A stretch of DNA of 54,590 nt, from contig VFZH01000007.1 of NCBI GenBank assembly GCA_016871255.1, positions 1 through 54,590 on the forward strand, read 5' to 3'. The position numbers were made by a program, and so were the translations under genes. This stretch comes from Acidimicrobiia bacterium. GTDB lineage: Bacteria > Acidobacteriota > Vicinamibacteria > Vicinamibacterales > UBA2999. The first letter of the stretch is position 1. Every line of letters starts with the position of its first letter. Below are positions 18,677-28,219 of this stretch, one piece after another. The notes under the pieces are model-generated. The model was not told the DNA's origin and did not search any database. It saw nothing but the letters and a program-made list of their open reading frames with translations.

Positions 18677-20125
18677 ATGCGCGTCCTGATGGTCGGTTCC
18701 GAGGTCGAGCCGTTCGAGAAGACCGGAGGGCTGGCCGACGTCCTGGGGGCGTTGCCGCGGGCTCTCGGGCGGCTGGGGCTCGAGGTGGACGTCGTCACGC
18801 CGCGATATCGCGGCGTCGATGCCGGCGGCCAGGTCACGTACGTGGACGTCACCATGGGGCCGGCCACACACGCCACCAAGGTGACCGCCGTCGATGTGGC
18901 ACCGGGTGTCCGTGTCCTCCTGGTGGACCACCCGGAGTACTACGACCGTGCGTTCCTGTACGGTCCCCCCGGCGGCGACTACGACGACAACGCCGTGCGC
19001 TTCGGGTTCCTGGCGCACGCGGCGCTGTCGGCAGCCGCGGCGCAGCCGGTGTCCTATGACGTGGCGCACGGCCATGACTGGCAGGCAGGGCTCGTCCCCG
19101 TGCTCCTGGCGAACGAGCCTCGCTACGCGGGCGTTGCCCGCGGCGCGGTCCTGACGATTCACAACATGGCGTTTCAGGGGATCGTCGATCGCGCGTGGCT
19201 GGACGCGCTCGGTCTCGGCCAGGCGCTCTTCACGCCCGACGCGCTGGAATACTGGGGCCGGGTCAGCTTTCTGAAGGGAGGGATCCGGTTCTCGCGGCTG
19301 ATCACGACGGTGAGCCCCACCTACGCGCGCGAGATCCAGACACCGGAGTACGGATTCGGCCTGGAAGGATTCCTGGCACCGCGGGCGGCCGACCTCGTGG
19401 GGATCCTCAACGGGATCGACTACGATCGGTGGAACCCGGCTCGCGACCCCCACATTCCGGCGCCATACTCGGTGGGCTCGGTCGCAGGGAAGCGGGCGTC
19501 GAAGGCGGCGCTGCTCGAGTCGTTCGGTCTGGAGCCTCCCGCCGGGGACGAACGGGGCCGGCCCGTGGTTGGAATCGTGTCGCGGCTGACCGATCAGAAG
19601 GGATTCGACCTGGTGGCGGCGCTGGCGGACCGGTTGCCCGGGTTCGGCTGCCTGTTCACGGTGCTCGGCGCGGGTGAGTCGCGGTACGAAACCTTGTGGC
19701 GGGGTCTCGCCGAGCGGTACCCGGATCGCGTGGGGGTGCACATCGGGTTCAGCGAACCGCTGGCGCACCTCGTGGAAGCGGGAGCGGATCTGTTCCTGAT
19801 GCCGTCACGGTTCGAGCCCTGCGGGTTGAACCAGATGTACAGCCTGTGCTACGGGACGGTTCCCGTGGTGCGGGCGACGGGCGGGCTGGCGGATACCGTG
19901 CGGGACTACGACCCGGCGAGCGGGGCGGGCACCGGGTTCACCTTCCGGGACTACGACGCCGCCGCGCTCGAGGGCGCCCTCGTGCGTGCGCTGGCCGTGT
20001 ACGGAGACGAAGCCGCCTGGGCACGGATGCAGGCCGCCGGCATGCGGGAAGACCATTCCTGGGACAGATCGGCCCGGGAGTACGTCAAAGTGTACAGGCG
20101 CGCCACGGGGCAGACAGACGTCTGA
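18677..20125 (+). CDS. glgA: Glycogen synthase (ADP-glucose type, GT5)
   Basis: MRVLMVGSEVEPFEKTGGLADVLGALPRAL (KTGGL), HGHDWQAGL, ILNGIDYDRWNP, PSRFEPCGLNQMYSLCYGTVPVVRATGGLADTV. Confidence 0.97.
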   Translation: MRVLMVGSEVEPFEKTGGLADVLGALPRALGRLGLEVDVVTPRYRGVDAGGQVTYVDVTMGPATHATKVTAVDVAPGVRVLLVDHPEYYDRAFLYGPPGGDYDDNAVRFGFLAHAALSAAAAQPVSYDVAHGHDWQAGLVPVLLANEPRYAGVARGAVLTIHNMAFQGIVDRAWLDALGLGQALFTPDALEYWGRVSFLKGGIRFSRLITTVSPTYAREIQTPEYGFGLEGFLAPRAADLVGILNGIDYDRWNPARDPHIPAPYSVGSVAGKRASKAALLESFGLEPPAGDERGRPVVGIVSRLTDQKGFDLVAALADRLPGFGCLFTVLGAGESRYETLWRGLAERYPDRVGVHIGFSEPLAHLVEAGADLFLMPSRFEPCGLNQMYSLCYGTVPVVRATGGLADTVRDYDPASGAGTGFTFRDYDAAALEGALVRALAVYGDEAAWARMQAAGMREDHSWDRSAREYVKVYRRATGQTDV

Positions 20126-20179
20126 CGATGCGGGCGCGCCGGGCGGGGCGACCCGCGATCGTTCAAGGAGAGCGGTGAG

Positions 20180-20506
20180 ATGGCTTCTGACAAGGTACGG
20201 ACGTTCACGGACGCCAACTTCGACGAGGCGACCGGCAAGGGCGTGGTTCTGGTGGACTTCTGGGCGGAGTGGTGCGGTCCCTGCCGCCGGATTGCGCCGA
20301 TCGTCGAGGAACTGGCAGCCGACTTCGACGGCCGTGCCACCATCGGCAAGATGGACGTGGACGCGAACCCCACGGTGCCGGGTGGACGGTTCCAGGTGCG
20401 GGGCATTCCCACGCTCGTGATTCTCAAGGACGGTCAGCTCGTGGACACGATCGTCGGGCTCGTGCCGAAGGAGGAACTGGCGCGGCGACTCGAGCAGCAG
20501 CTCTGA
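20180..20506 (+). CDS. trxA: Thioredoxin
   Basis: [24 protein letters not shown] and [19 protein letters not shown]. Confidence 0.97.
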   Translation: MASDKVRTFTDANFDEATGKGVVLVDFWAEWCGPCRRIAPIVEELAADFDGRATIGKMDVDANPTVPGGRFQVRGIPTLVILKDGQLVDTIVGLVPKEELARRLEQQL

Positions 20507-20517
20507 GGCGGGACCGG

Positions 20518-21495
20518 GTGTCTGCTGATCGGAACGTCATCATCATCGGGTCCGGACCGGCGGGTCTGACGGCCGCCCTCTACGCCGCGCGCGCCAACCT
20601 GCAGCCGCTCCTCATCGAAGGGCTCGAAGCAGGTGGGCAGCTCATGCTGACCACCATGGTCGAGAACTGGCCCGGGTTCCGAGAAGGGATCATGGGGCCG
20701 GACCTCATGGCCGACATGCGGGCCCAGGCGGAGCGTTTCGGTGCCGAGATCGTCCAGAGCCACGTGACCCGCGCGGATCTGTCCCGGCGGCCCTTCATGC
20801 TGACGTTGTCCGACGATCGTTCGCTGACCTGCGGTGCGCTGATCATCGCGACCGGCGCGTCGGCCCGCTGGCTCGAGATCGGGTCGGACCGGAAGCTGGC
20901 CGGCCACGGCGTTTCGACCTGCGCCACGTGCGACGGCTACTTCTTTCGCGGGAAGCCGATTGCCGTCGTGGGCGGCGGCGACTCCGCCATGGAGGAAGCC
21001 ATCTACCTGACGAAGTTCGCCTCGAAGGTCACGGTCGTGCACCGGCGCGACACGCTGCGCGCGTCGAAGATCATGCAGGACAAGGCGCTCGCCAACCCGA
21101 AGATCGAGTTCGCCTGGAACGCGGAAGTGGCCGAGGTGAAGGACGTCGGACAGGGAGAGGTCACGGCCCTCGTGCTGCAGGACATCCGCACGGGCGCGCG
21201 TTCCGAGCTGGCCGTGGACGGTCTGTTCATCGCGATCGGCCACACGCCGAACACCTCGCTGTTCACCGGTCAGTTGGAGATGGACGACGCCGGGTATATC
21301 GTCACCCGCGAGGGATCGCGCACCTCGGTGCCCGGTGTGTTCGCCGCCGGTGACGTACAGGACCACGTGTACCGCCAGGCGATCACGGCGGCCGGCTCCG
21401 GCTGCATGGCCGCGATCGATGCCGAGCGCTTTCTCGAGGGGCTGTCCGAGCCCCATCCCGCGTCCACCGAGGGTGCCGTCCATCAAGTCCGGTAG
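20518..21495 (+). CDS. trxB: Thioredoxin-disulfide reductase
   Basis: [46 protein letters not shown] and [13 protein letters not shown] start just after trxA. Confidence 0.96.
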   Translation: MSADRNVIIIGSGPAGLTAALYAARANLQPLLIEGLEAGGQLMLTTMVENWPGFREGIMGPDLMADMRAQAERFGAEIVQSHVTRADLSRRPFMLTLSDDRSLTCGALIIATGASARWLEIGSDRKLAGHGVSTCATCDGYFFRGKPIAVVGGGDSAMEEAIYLTKFASKVTVVHRRDTLRASKIMQDKALANPKIEFAWNAEVAEVKDVGQGEVTALVLQDIRTGARSELAVDGLFIAIGHTPNTSLFTGQLEMDDAGYIVTREGSRTSVPGVFAAGDVQDHVYRQAITAAGSGCMAAIDAERFLEGLSEPHPASTEGAVHQVR

Positions 21496-21556
21496 ATCCA
21501 GCCGGGGGTGGCTTTTCAGGGTGTAAAGGCGGACAATCCAGCCCGGTTGGCTTTTC
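21496..21556 (+). promoter_or_regulatory. Two near-identical hairpin/T-run units 40 bp apart in the leader of the next gene
   Basis: ATCCAGCCGGGGGTGGCTTTTC (21496) and ATCCAGCCCGGTTGGCTTTTC (21536), each AGCC-loop-GGCT followed by T4. Confidence 0.45.
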
Positions 21557-21571
21557 GTTGGAGGAACCGCC

Positions 21572-23740
21572 ATGCCCACGCCGCTCAGCCGCGTTCCGTT
21601 CGGCCTGATCGTCTGCGTCGCCGCCGGTGGCCTGCTGGCCATGGCGGCGGTCAGCGCCAGACAGCCGCCCGCGGTCGCCGTCGATGCCGACGATCTCGGC
21701 GGCGTCGTGACGGGCCGGACAGGCCCGGAGGCCGGCGTCTGGGTGATTGCGGAGACCACCGGCCTTCCCACGAAGTTCTCGAAGACCGTGGTGACCGACG
21801 CGCAGGGTCGCTACCTGATACCGGACCTGCCGAAGGCGCAGTATCGCGTCTGGGTCCGGGGCTACGGCCTGATCGACTCGCCGGCCGTGCAGGCGTCGCC
21901 CGGGGCCACGGCGAACCTGACCGCGGTGCCCGCCCCCGATGCTCAGGCGGCCGCCCGGATCTACCCCGCCGGGTACTGGTTCGCGTTGATGCGGGCGCCG
22001 GCGGCGAACGAGTTCCCCGGCACCGGTCCGGAAGGGAACGGCATCGCGCCCGGCATGCGGGATCAGGGGCAGTGGCTGCAGACGCTCAAGTCCGGGAACT
22101 GCATGATCTGCCACCAGCTCGGGAGCGTGGGCACCCGCACGCTGCCGCCGTCCCTGGGGACGTTCGACAGCTCCGCGACGGCCTGGGAGCGGCGCCTGCA
22201 GTCCGGGCAGGCAGGCGGGCAGATGGTGGGCATGCTCAACCAGTTCGGCCGCGAGCGCGCGCTGGAGATGTTCGCCGACTGGACCGACCGGATCGCCGCG
22301 GGCGAGGTTCCCGAGGCGCCTCGCCGGCCCCAGGGTGTCGAGCGCAACGTCGTCATCACGTCCTGGGACTGGGCGGATCCCCAGTCCTATCTCCATGACG
22401 AGGTATCCACCGACCGCCGCAACCCACGGGTCAACGCGAACGGGAAGATCTACGGCGCGCTGGAGCTGAGCGCGGACTACATCCCGGTTCTCGATCCGGT
22501 CACACATACGGCGACCCGCGTCCCGCTGACCGTCCGCGATCCGAACACCCAGCCGGCCGCGTCACCCCAGATGCCGCAGCCCTCGCCGTACTGGGGCGAA
22601 GAGGTGATCTGGACCAGCAGGAACAACGTCCACAACCCGATGATGGACGAGCAGGGCCGCGTGTGGCTGACGTCCGCCGTGCGCCCGCCCGACAACCCGG
22701 CGTTCTGCCAGGAGGGTTCGGACCACCCGTCGGCGAAGCTGTTCCCGTTGGCGCGTGCCGGGCGGCACCTCGCGATGTACGACCCGTCGTCGAACGAGCT
22801 CACGCACATCAGCACCTGCTTCAGCACGCACCACCTGATGTTCGCGGAAGACGCGAACCACACGCTCTGGACCAGCGGCGGCGGCCAGGTCGTGGGCTGG
22901 CTCAACCGGAAGCTGTTCGACGAGACGGGCGACGAGGTGAAATCGCAGGGGTGGACGGCGCTCGTGATGGACACCAACGGCAACCTCCGGCGTGACGCGT
23001 ACGTCGAGCCGAACGCCGATCCGGATCCGGCGAAGGACACCCGCATCGGCGGCGCCTTCTACGCCGTCTCGCCGGCGCCTGACGGGTCGGTCTGGGGCAC
23101 GGTGCTCGGCTTCCCCGGCGCGGTCGTGCGGCTGGTGCCGGGCGCGAACCCGCCGGAGACGGCGATCGCCGAGCGGTACGAGCTGCCGTGGGGCAACCCG
23201 CGCGCGGCGGTGCAGGGCTTCTCGCCTCGCGGCGGCGACGTGGATCGCAACGGTGTGTTCTGGTCGGCGCTCGCGAGCGGTCACATGGCGAGCTTCGACC
23301 GGCGGAAGTGCACGGCGCCGCTTAATGGCCCGGCCGCGACCGGCCAGCACTGCCCGGAGGGCTGGACGTTCTACGTGGAGCCGCTGCCGCAGATGAAGGG
23401 CGTGACGAGTTCGGGGAGTGCCGAGGCCAGCTACTACACGTGGGTGGACTGGTACGACACGTCCGGGTTCGGCCGCAACATCCCGATCAACACGGGGAAC
23501 GGCTCCGAGGGGCTGCTGGTGCTGCAGGGCGGGACGTGGGTCGTGCTCCGCGTGCCGTATCCCACCGGGTATTACACCAAGTGGATGGACGGGCGCATCG
23601 ACGATCCGGACGCGGGCTGGAAGGGCCGGGGCCTCTGGTCCACCCTGAGCACGCGGACGCCGTTTCACGGCGAGGGCGGCCGTGGCGCCACGAGCCAGGT
23701 CGTGAAGTTCCAGATGCGGCCCGACCCGCTCGCGCGCTGA
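21572..23740 (+). CDS. Secreted carboxypeptidase-regulatory-like / beta-propeller protein with a CxxCH heme motif
   Basis: Signal peptide; TGPEAGVWVIAETTGLPTKFSKTVVTDAQGRYLIPDLPKAQYRVWVRGYG regulatory-like domain; SGNCMICHQLGS (CxxCH); long C-terminal Vgb/propeller-like region. SD GGAGG before ATG. Confidence 0.75.
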   Translation: MPTPLSRVPFGLIVCVAAGGLLAMAAVSARQPPAVAVDADDLGGVVTGRTGPEAGVWVIAETTGLPTKFSKTVVTDAQGRYLIPDLPKAQYRVWVRGYGLIDSPAVQASPGATANLTAVPAPDAQAAARIYPAGYWFALMRAPAANEFPGTGPEGNGIAPGMRDQGQWLQTLKSGNCMICHQLGSVGTRTLPPSLGTFDSSATAWERRLQSGQAGGQMVGMLNQFGRERALEMFADWTDRIAAGEVPEAPRRPQGVERNVVITSWDWADPQSYLHDEVSTDRRNPRVNANGKIYGALELSADYIPVLDPVTHTATRVPLTVRDPNTQPAASPQMPQPSPYWGEEVIWTSRNNVHNPMMDEQGRVWLTSAVRPPDNPAFCQEGSDHPSAKLFPLARAGRHLAMYDPSSNELTHISTCFSTHHLMFAEDANHTLWTSGGGQVVGWLNRKLFDETGDEVKSQGWTALVMDTNGNLRRDAYVEPNADPDPAKDTRIGGAFYAVSPAPDGSVWGTVLGFPGAVVRLVPGANPPETAIAERYELPWGNPRAAVQGFSPRGGDVDRNGVFWSALASGHMASFDRRKCTAPLNGPAATGQHCPEGWTFYVEPLPQMKGVTSSGSAEASYYTWVDWYDTSGFGRNIPINTGNGSEGLLVLQGGTWVVLRVPYPTGYYTKWMDGRIDDPDAGWKGRGLWSTLSTRTPFHGEGGRGATSQVVKFQMRPDPLAR

Positions 23741-23744
23741 CGGC

Positions 23745-25217
23745 GTGACGGGAGAGGAGGCCGGCGCGCTCGACGAGTTCCTGCGCGGCCATCCTGCGTA
23801 CCGCGACACCGCCGAGCTGGACCGGCTCCGGGCCGAGGAATACGGGCGCCTCGACGTGGACGGCCACGTCTACCTGGACTACACCGGCGCCAGCCTGTAC
23901 GCGGTGTCGCAGGTGCGCGAGCACGCCGCGCTGCTCGAGGCGGGCGTGTTCGGCAATCCGCACTCCGCCCACCGCCCCTCAGCGGCGATGACGGCGCTGG
24001 TCGAACGGACCCGGCGCGACGTGCTCGCGTTCTTCCGGGCCGACCCGTCCGAGTACACCGTCGTCTTCACCCCGAATGCGACGGCCGCCATCAAGCTGGT
24101 CGGGGAGGCGTACCCGTTCGGGCCGGGCGATCGCCTCCTGCTGGCCGCCGACAACCACAACTCCGTGAACGGCCTCCGCGAGTTCGCCGCCGCGAAGGGG
24201 GCAGCGGTGGACTACGCCGTGCTGACCAGCCCGGACCTCCGCCTCGACGGCCCCACCCTCGATGCGCAACTCGCCGCGGCGCCGTCCCGGCGGAGACTCT
24301 TCGCCTTTCCGGCGCAATCGAACTTCTCGGGCGTGCGGCACCCGTTGAGCCTGGTCGCCGCTGCCCGGGCGCGGGGCTGGGACGTGCTGCTGGACGCGGC
24401 GGCGTTCGTGCCGACGGGCCGGCTGGACCTCGGGGCGGTGCAGCCGGAGTTCACGGCGGTGTCGTTCTACAAGATGTTCGGGTATCCCACAGGCGTCGGA
24501 TGCCTCATCGCCAGGCGGAGCGCATTGGGTGCACTCCGCAGACCCTGGTTCGCCGGAGGCACGGTGAACTTCGCGACCGTGCGTGGACGGGCGCGGGTGC
24601 TCGCACCGGGCGAGGCCGGATTCGAAGACGGCACGCTCAACTACCTGGCGATCCCGGCGGTCACGATCGGCCTCGGTCATCTCGAACGCGTGGGTCTCGA
24701 CAGGCTTGGCACGCGGGTCCACTGCCTGACGGCGTGGATGCTGGACCGGCTCCTCGCACTTCGCCATGCGAACGGACGGCACATGGTGCGTGTGTACGGT
24801 CCCGCGTCGATGGACGCCCGCGGCGCGACGGTCACCTTCAACCTGTACGACCCCGAGGGCCGGCTGCTCGACTACCGGCGGGTGGAGGAGCTGGCGACGG
24901 CCGAGGGGATCTCCGTACGCACGGGGTGCTTCTGCAACCCCGGTGCGGGGGAAACCGCCGAGGGCATCACCGAGGAAGACGTCCGCGCGGCCCTCGACGC
25001 CGGGGACATGTCGCTGCCCCGGTTCATGCAGGTGATCCAGGACCGGGGAGGCCGGAGCGCCGGTGCCATCCGGGCCTCGCTCGGGATCGCCAGCACGTTC
25101 GGGGACGTGCGTCGCTTCGTCGTCTTCCTGGACGCCTTGCGCGATCAGACGCGGCTCACCATCGGCGACGTCACGTTCGACGTCGATTCCTGCCGCATCA
25201 TCCGCGACGGCGCCTGA
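23745..25217 (+). CDS. Aminotransferase class V, molybdenum cofactor sulfurase-like (NifS-like domain)
   Basis: VYLDYTGASLYAVSQVREHAALLEAGVFGNPHSAHRPS, SFYKMFGYPTGVGCLIAR (PLP Lys) and VRTGCFCNPGAGE resemble the MOCOS N-terminal domain. Confidence 0.82.
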   Translation: MTGEEAGALDEFLRGHPAYRDTAELDRLRAEEYGRLDVDGHVYLDYTGASLYAVSQVREHAALLEAGVFGNPHSAHRPSAAMTALVERTRRDVLAFFRADPSEYTVVFTPNATAAIKLVGEAYPFGPGDRLLLAADNHNSVNGLREFAAAKGAAVDYAVLTSPDLRLDGPTLDAQLAAAPSRRRLFAFPAQSNFSGVRHPLSLVAAARARGWDVLLDAAAFVPTGRLDLGAVQPEFTAVSFYKMFGYPTGVGCLIARRSALGALRRPWFAGGTVNFATVRGRARVLAPGEAGFEDGTLNYLAIPAVTIGLGHLERVGLDRLGTRVHCLTAWMLDRLLALRHANGRHMVRVYGPASMDARGATVTFNLYDPEGRLLDYRRVEELATAEGISVRTGCFCNPGAGETAEGITEEDVRAALDAGDMSLPRFMQVIQDRGGRSAGAIRASLGIASTFGDVRRFVVFLDALRDQTRLTIGDVTFDVDSCRIIRDGA

Positions 25218-25255
25218 CCGGCGCCGGCCGACAGCAACTGACAGGAGCGGACTGG

Positions 25256-25275
25256 CGCGACGTACGGGCGTCGCG
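25256..25275 (+). terminator. Hairpin between the class V aminotransferase gene and cheR
   Basis: CGCGACG-N6-CGTCGCG, 7-bp perfect arms; no U-run. Confidence 0.25.
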
Positions 25276-25367
25276 TCTCGCGCATCCAGTGCGGAATTTG
25301 CTTTTGCTGCAACGGTTTCGTGGTCGATCGTCCGCTAAGATGGCTGGCGATCGAGACGCGCTGACCC

Positions 25368-26315
25368 ATGGAGAAGTCCCCGATACAGACAGCCCATGCC
25401 GTCGAGCGCTTTCGTGCCGGTGTGACGGCCTGCCTCGGGTTGCGTCTGGACGAGGTGCCGCGGTCGCAGCTCGTCGAGGTGCTGGATCAGCGGGTGCGGG
25501 CGACCGGCCTTGGGTGCGGGGACTACCTCGATGTGCTCTTGCGGCCCGACACTCCCGAGGCCGCGGCTCTGGCGCGGGCTCTCACGGTCGCCGAGAGCTA
25601 CTTCTTCCGCGATCCCTCCCAGGTGCGGGCCTTCGTGGACGTGGCCCTGCCGAACGGCAGCAGCGCCGCGCGGCGGGGCGGACGACCCGTCCGGGTACTG
25701 TCCGCCGGCTGCGCATTCGGCGAGGAGCCGTATTCGCTCGCGATCGCCGTGCGCGAGGCGTCCTGGGCCGGACCGGCGGTGCAGATTTCGGCGCTCGACG
25801 TGGACGGGGTCCGCATCGAGCGGGCGAAGGCCGGCCGCTTCTCGACCTGGGCGCTGCGCCAGGTCTGCCCGGAACGGCGTGATCGCTGGTTCCGTCGCGA
25901 CGGCGACGTCTTTCAGCTCGACGCATCCGTTCGCGCGGCGGTGCGCTTCGCGCGCGGCAACCTCGTCGATCCGGCTGACGACGTGTGGCGGGGCGGACTC
26001 TGGGACGTCATCTTCTGCCGGAACGTCCTGATGTACTTCGCGCCCGACATGGCGCGACGTCTGGCGCGCCGGTTGAGCGATGCGTTGTTGCCTGGCGGGT
26101 ACCTCTTCCTGGGCCACGCCGAATCCTTGCGCGGGCTGGTGACCGGTTTCGACACGTGCCATGCCAGCGGGACGTTCTACTACCGCCGTCGCACGGAGGC
26201 GCCGCCGCACGGTGACGAACGCGCCGCGTGGATGACGGACATCGAGCGGGCGTCGAGGCGCATCGCAGTGCTGGCCGAAACCGCCAGACGTGGCCAGGCG
26301 GCCGCGGTCCGCTGA
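25368..26315 (+). CDS. cheR: Chemotaxis protein methyltransferase
   Basis: TVAESYFFRDPSQVRAF, VLSAGCAFGEEPYSLAIAVRE, WDVIFCRNVLMYFAPDMARRLARRLSDALLPGGYLFLGHAESL. Confidence 0.95.
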   Translation: MEKSPIQTAHAVERFRAGVTACLGLRLDEVPRSQLVEVLDQRVRATGLGCGDYLDVLLRPDTPEAAALARALTVAESYFFRDPSQVRAFVDVALPNGSSAARRGGRPVRVLSAGCAFGEEPYSLAIAVREASWAGPAVQISALDVDGVRIERAKAGRFSTWALRQVCPERRDRWFRRDGDVFQLDASVRAAVRFARGNLVDPADDVWRGGLWDVIFCRNVLMYFAPDMARRLARRLSDALLPGGYLFLGHAESLRGLVTGFDTCHASGTFYYRRRTEAPPHGDERAAWMTDIERASRRIAVLAETARRGQAAAVR

Positions 26316-26316
26316 C

Positions 26317-26760
26317 ATGGGGCAGACCGGGATCGATGTCCTGCTCGTCACCGTGGGTGGCCGTCCGTACGCGGTTCCGGTCACCGACGTGTCGGCGATC
26401 CATCTGAACGCGCCGGTGTCTCCGTGTCCTGGACCTGTCGTGGCGCTCCGTGGGCTTGCGTTTCTCCGCCGCGCGGTACGACCGGTGTACGACCTCGCGT
26501 GGCTGATGGGTGTCGGCCCGGTCGATGGCGCCCGGTGGGTCGTCGAGGCGGCGGAGGCGCCGATCGCCTTCGCACTCGACGCCTGCGAGGGCGCCGTGCC
26601 GGCCGGGCCGATCCAGCCGTGCGGCGACGACGACCGGCGGTGTTCGGGCTCGCTGGTGGTGGCGGGCATCGCGCGGCCGGTGATCCGGATGACGGCGGTC
26701 CTGGCAGCGGTGAGCGAACTGGTGGAGACGTGGCGGACGGAGCGGGAGGCGCGCGGATGA
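26317..26760 (+). CDS. cheW: CheW-like chemotaxis coupling protein
   Basis: VLLVTVGGRPYAVPVTDVSAIH...VALRGLAFLRRAVRPVYDLAWLMG; gene order cheR-cheW-mcp. Confidence 0.82.
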   Translation: MGQTGIDVLLVTVGGRPYAVPVTDVSAIHLNAPVSPCPGPVVALRGLAFLRRAVRPVYDLAWLMGVGPVDGARWVVEAAEAPIAFALDACEGAVPAGPIQPCGDDDRRCSGSLVVAGIARPVIRMTAVLAAVSELVETWRTEREARG

Positions 26761-28219
26761 CGAAACACTGGACGTTCGGGAAACGGCTCGGAATGGCGTT
26801 CTCGGCCGCTGCGTTGCACACGCTCGTCATCGGTGTCGTGGCGGTGCTGGCGCTGCTGGCGGTCGTGGACGCGAAGGACGGGGTGGTCGAGGGCGCGGCC
26901 CGCATGCTGACTGAGGCACGGGCCCTCGATGCCGCGATCGAACGCAAGGTGAGCGAGTCGCGCGGGTTCCCCTGACCGGGGATGGGGTCTTCCTGGAAGG
27001 GCTCCACGCCGCGCGGGCGGAAGCGCTCCAGAGGATCGAAGTGCTCCGGCAATTCGAGGGTGGCGAGGGGCGGTCCGTGCAGGCGATTGCCGAGGCGGAG
27101 CTCGACCACCAGCGGGCGATCGATCGCGCCGTGGACCTGAGGCAGACCGGCGCGCCGCCCGACAGCGTCGTGCAGGCGTTCGCCTCCGCGAGGCAGCCGA
27201 GGGCACGCCTGCTCGAGGCCGCTGCCGAGTTCGAGTCGGCGACCGAGGCGCGGCTCCGCCGGGACACGGAGGCCGCGACGGAGGCGACGTTCCAGGCCAT
27301 CACGTACCTGGCAGCCCTGACGGTCGCCTTCATTGCCGCCTCCGCGCTGACGGCCGTGATGCTCACCCGGCGGCTGGGCAGGCAGGTCGGCACGGCGGTG
27401 AACCAGATCCGCAGCTCCTCGTCTGAGCTGGAGGCGGCGGCCCGCCAGCAGGCCGGCGGGGTGCGGGAACAGGCGACCGCGATGAGCCAGATCAGCACGA
27501 CCATCAGTGAGCTGCTCGCCACCTCGCGCCAGATCGCCGAGAGCGCGGGGCACGTCGCCCGGATGGCCGAGGGGATGGCGACCTCGGCCCAGGCCGGGAG
27601 CCGGACGGTCGCCGACGCCCACGCGGCGGCCGCGGACATGCGCCGGCAGATGGCCCAGGTCGTGAAGCACATGCGCGATCTCGGGCGGAAGTCGCAGCAG
27701 ATCGGAGCGGTGACGGCGATCGTGGGGGATCTCGCCGAGCAGACGAACATCCTCGCCATCAACGCGTCGATCGAGGCGGCGGGCGCCGGAGAAGCCGGCC
27801 GTCGCTTCGCGATCGTCGCCGACGAGATCCGCAAGCTCGCCGACCGGGTGGGGACTTCCACGAAGGAGATCCGTGACCTCATCGACGACGTGCGGAGCGC
27901 CGCGCACACGACCGTGACGGCCACGGAGAACGGATCGGGAGCGGTGGCCGCAGGCACCAGGCTCTTCGACCAGGTCGAGGCCTCGTTCGCCACGATCGTG
28001 GACCTGGTGGCGACGACGACCGAGGCGGCTCGCGAGATCCAGTTGTCCACCAAGCAGCAGGCTTCGGCCGTGGAGCAGGTCAACGCGGCCACGGGAAGCG
28101 TGGCGCAGGCGCTCCGGGAGTCGGATGCCGCCTCGCATCAGACGCAGCAGACGGCGTCTGAGCTCGCGAACCTCTCGGGCGCCCTGACGCGTCTGGTCCG
28201 TACCCCGGCGGCGGCGTGA
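26757..28219 (+). pseudogene. Methyl-accepting chemotaxis protein gene split by a -1 frameshift (fragments 26757-26975 and about 26972-28219)
   Basis: Frame 1 ends ...KVSESRGFP*; the overlapping -1 frame continues [22 protein letters not shown]...[36 protein letters not shown]. Joined, it gives the common sensor motif ESRGF-LTGDG. Confidence 0.88.

Noticed and set aside
20434-21771. 445-aa reverse-strand ORF
   Set aside because: Antisense to trxB; no domain evidence.
25280-25367. Sigma54 promoter upstream of cheR (TTGCT around 25300)
   Set aside because: No GG/TGGCAC element at the required spacing upstream; only an AT-rich stretch.
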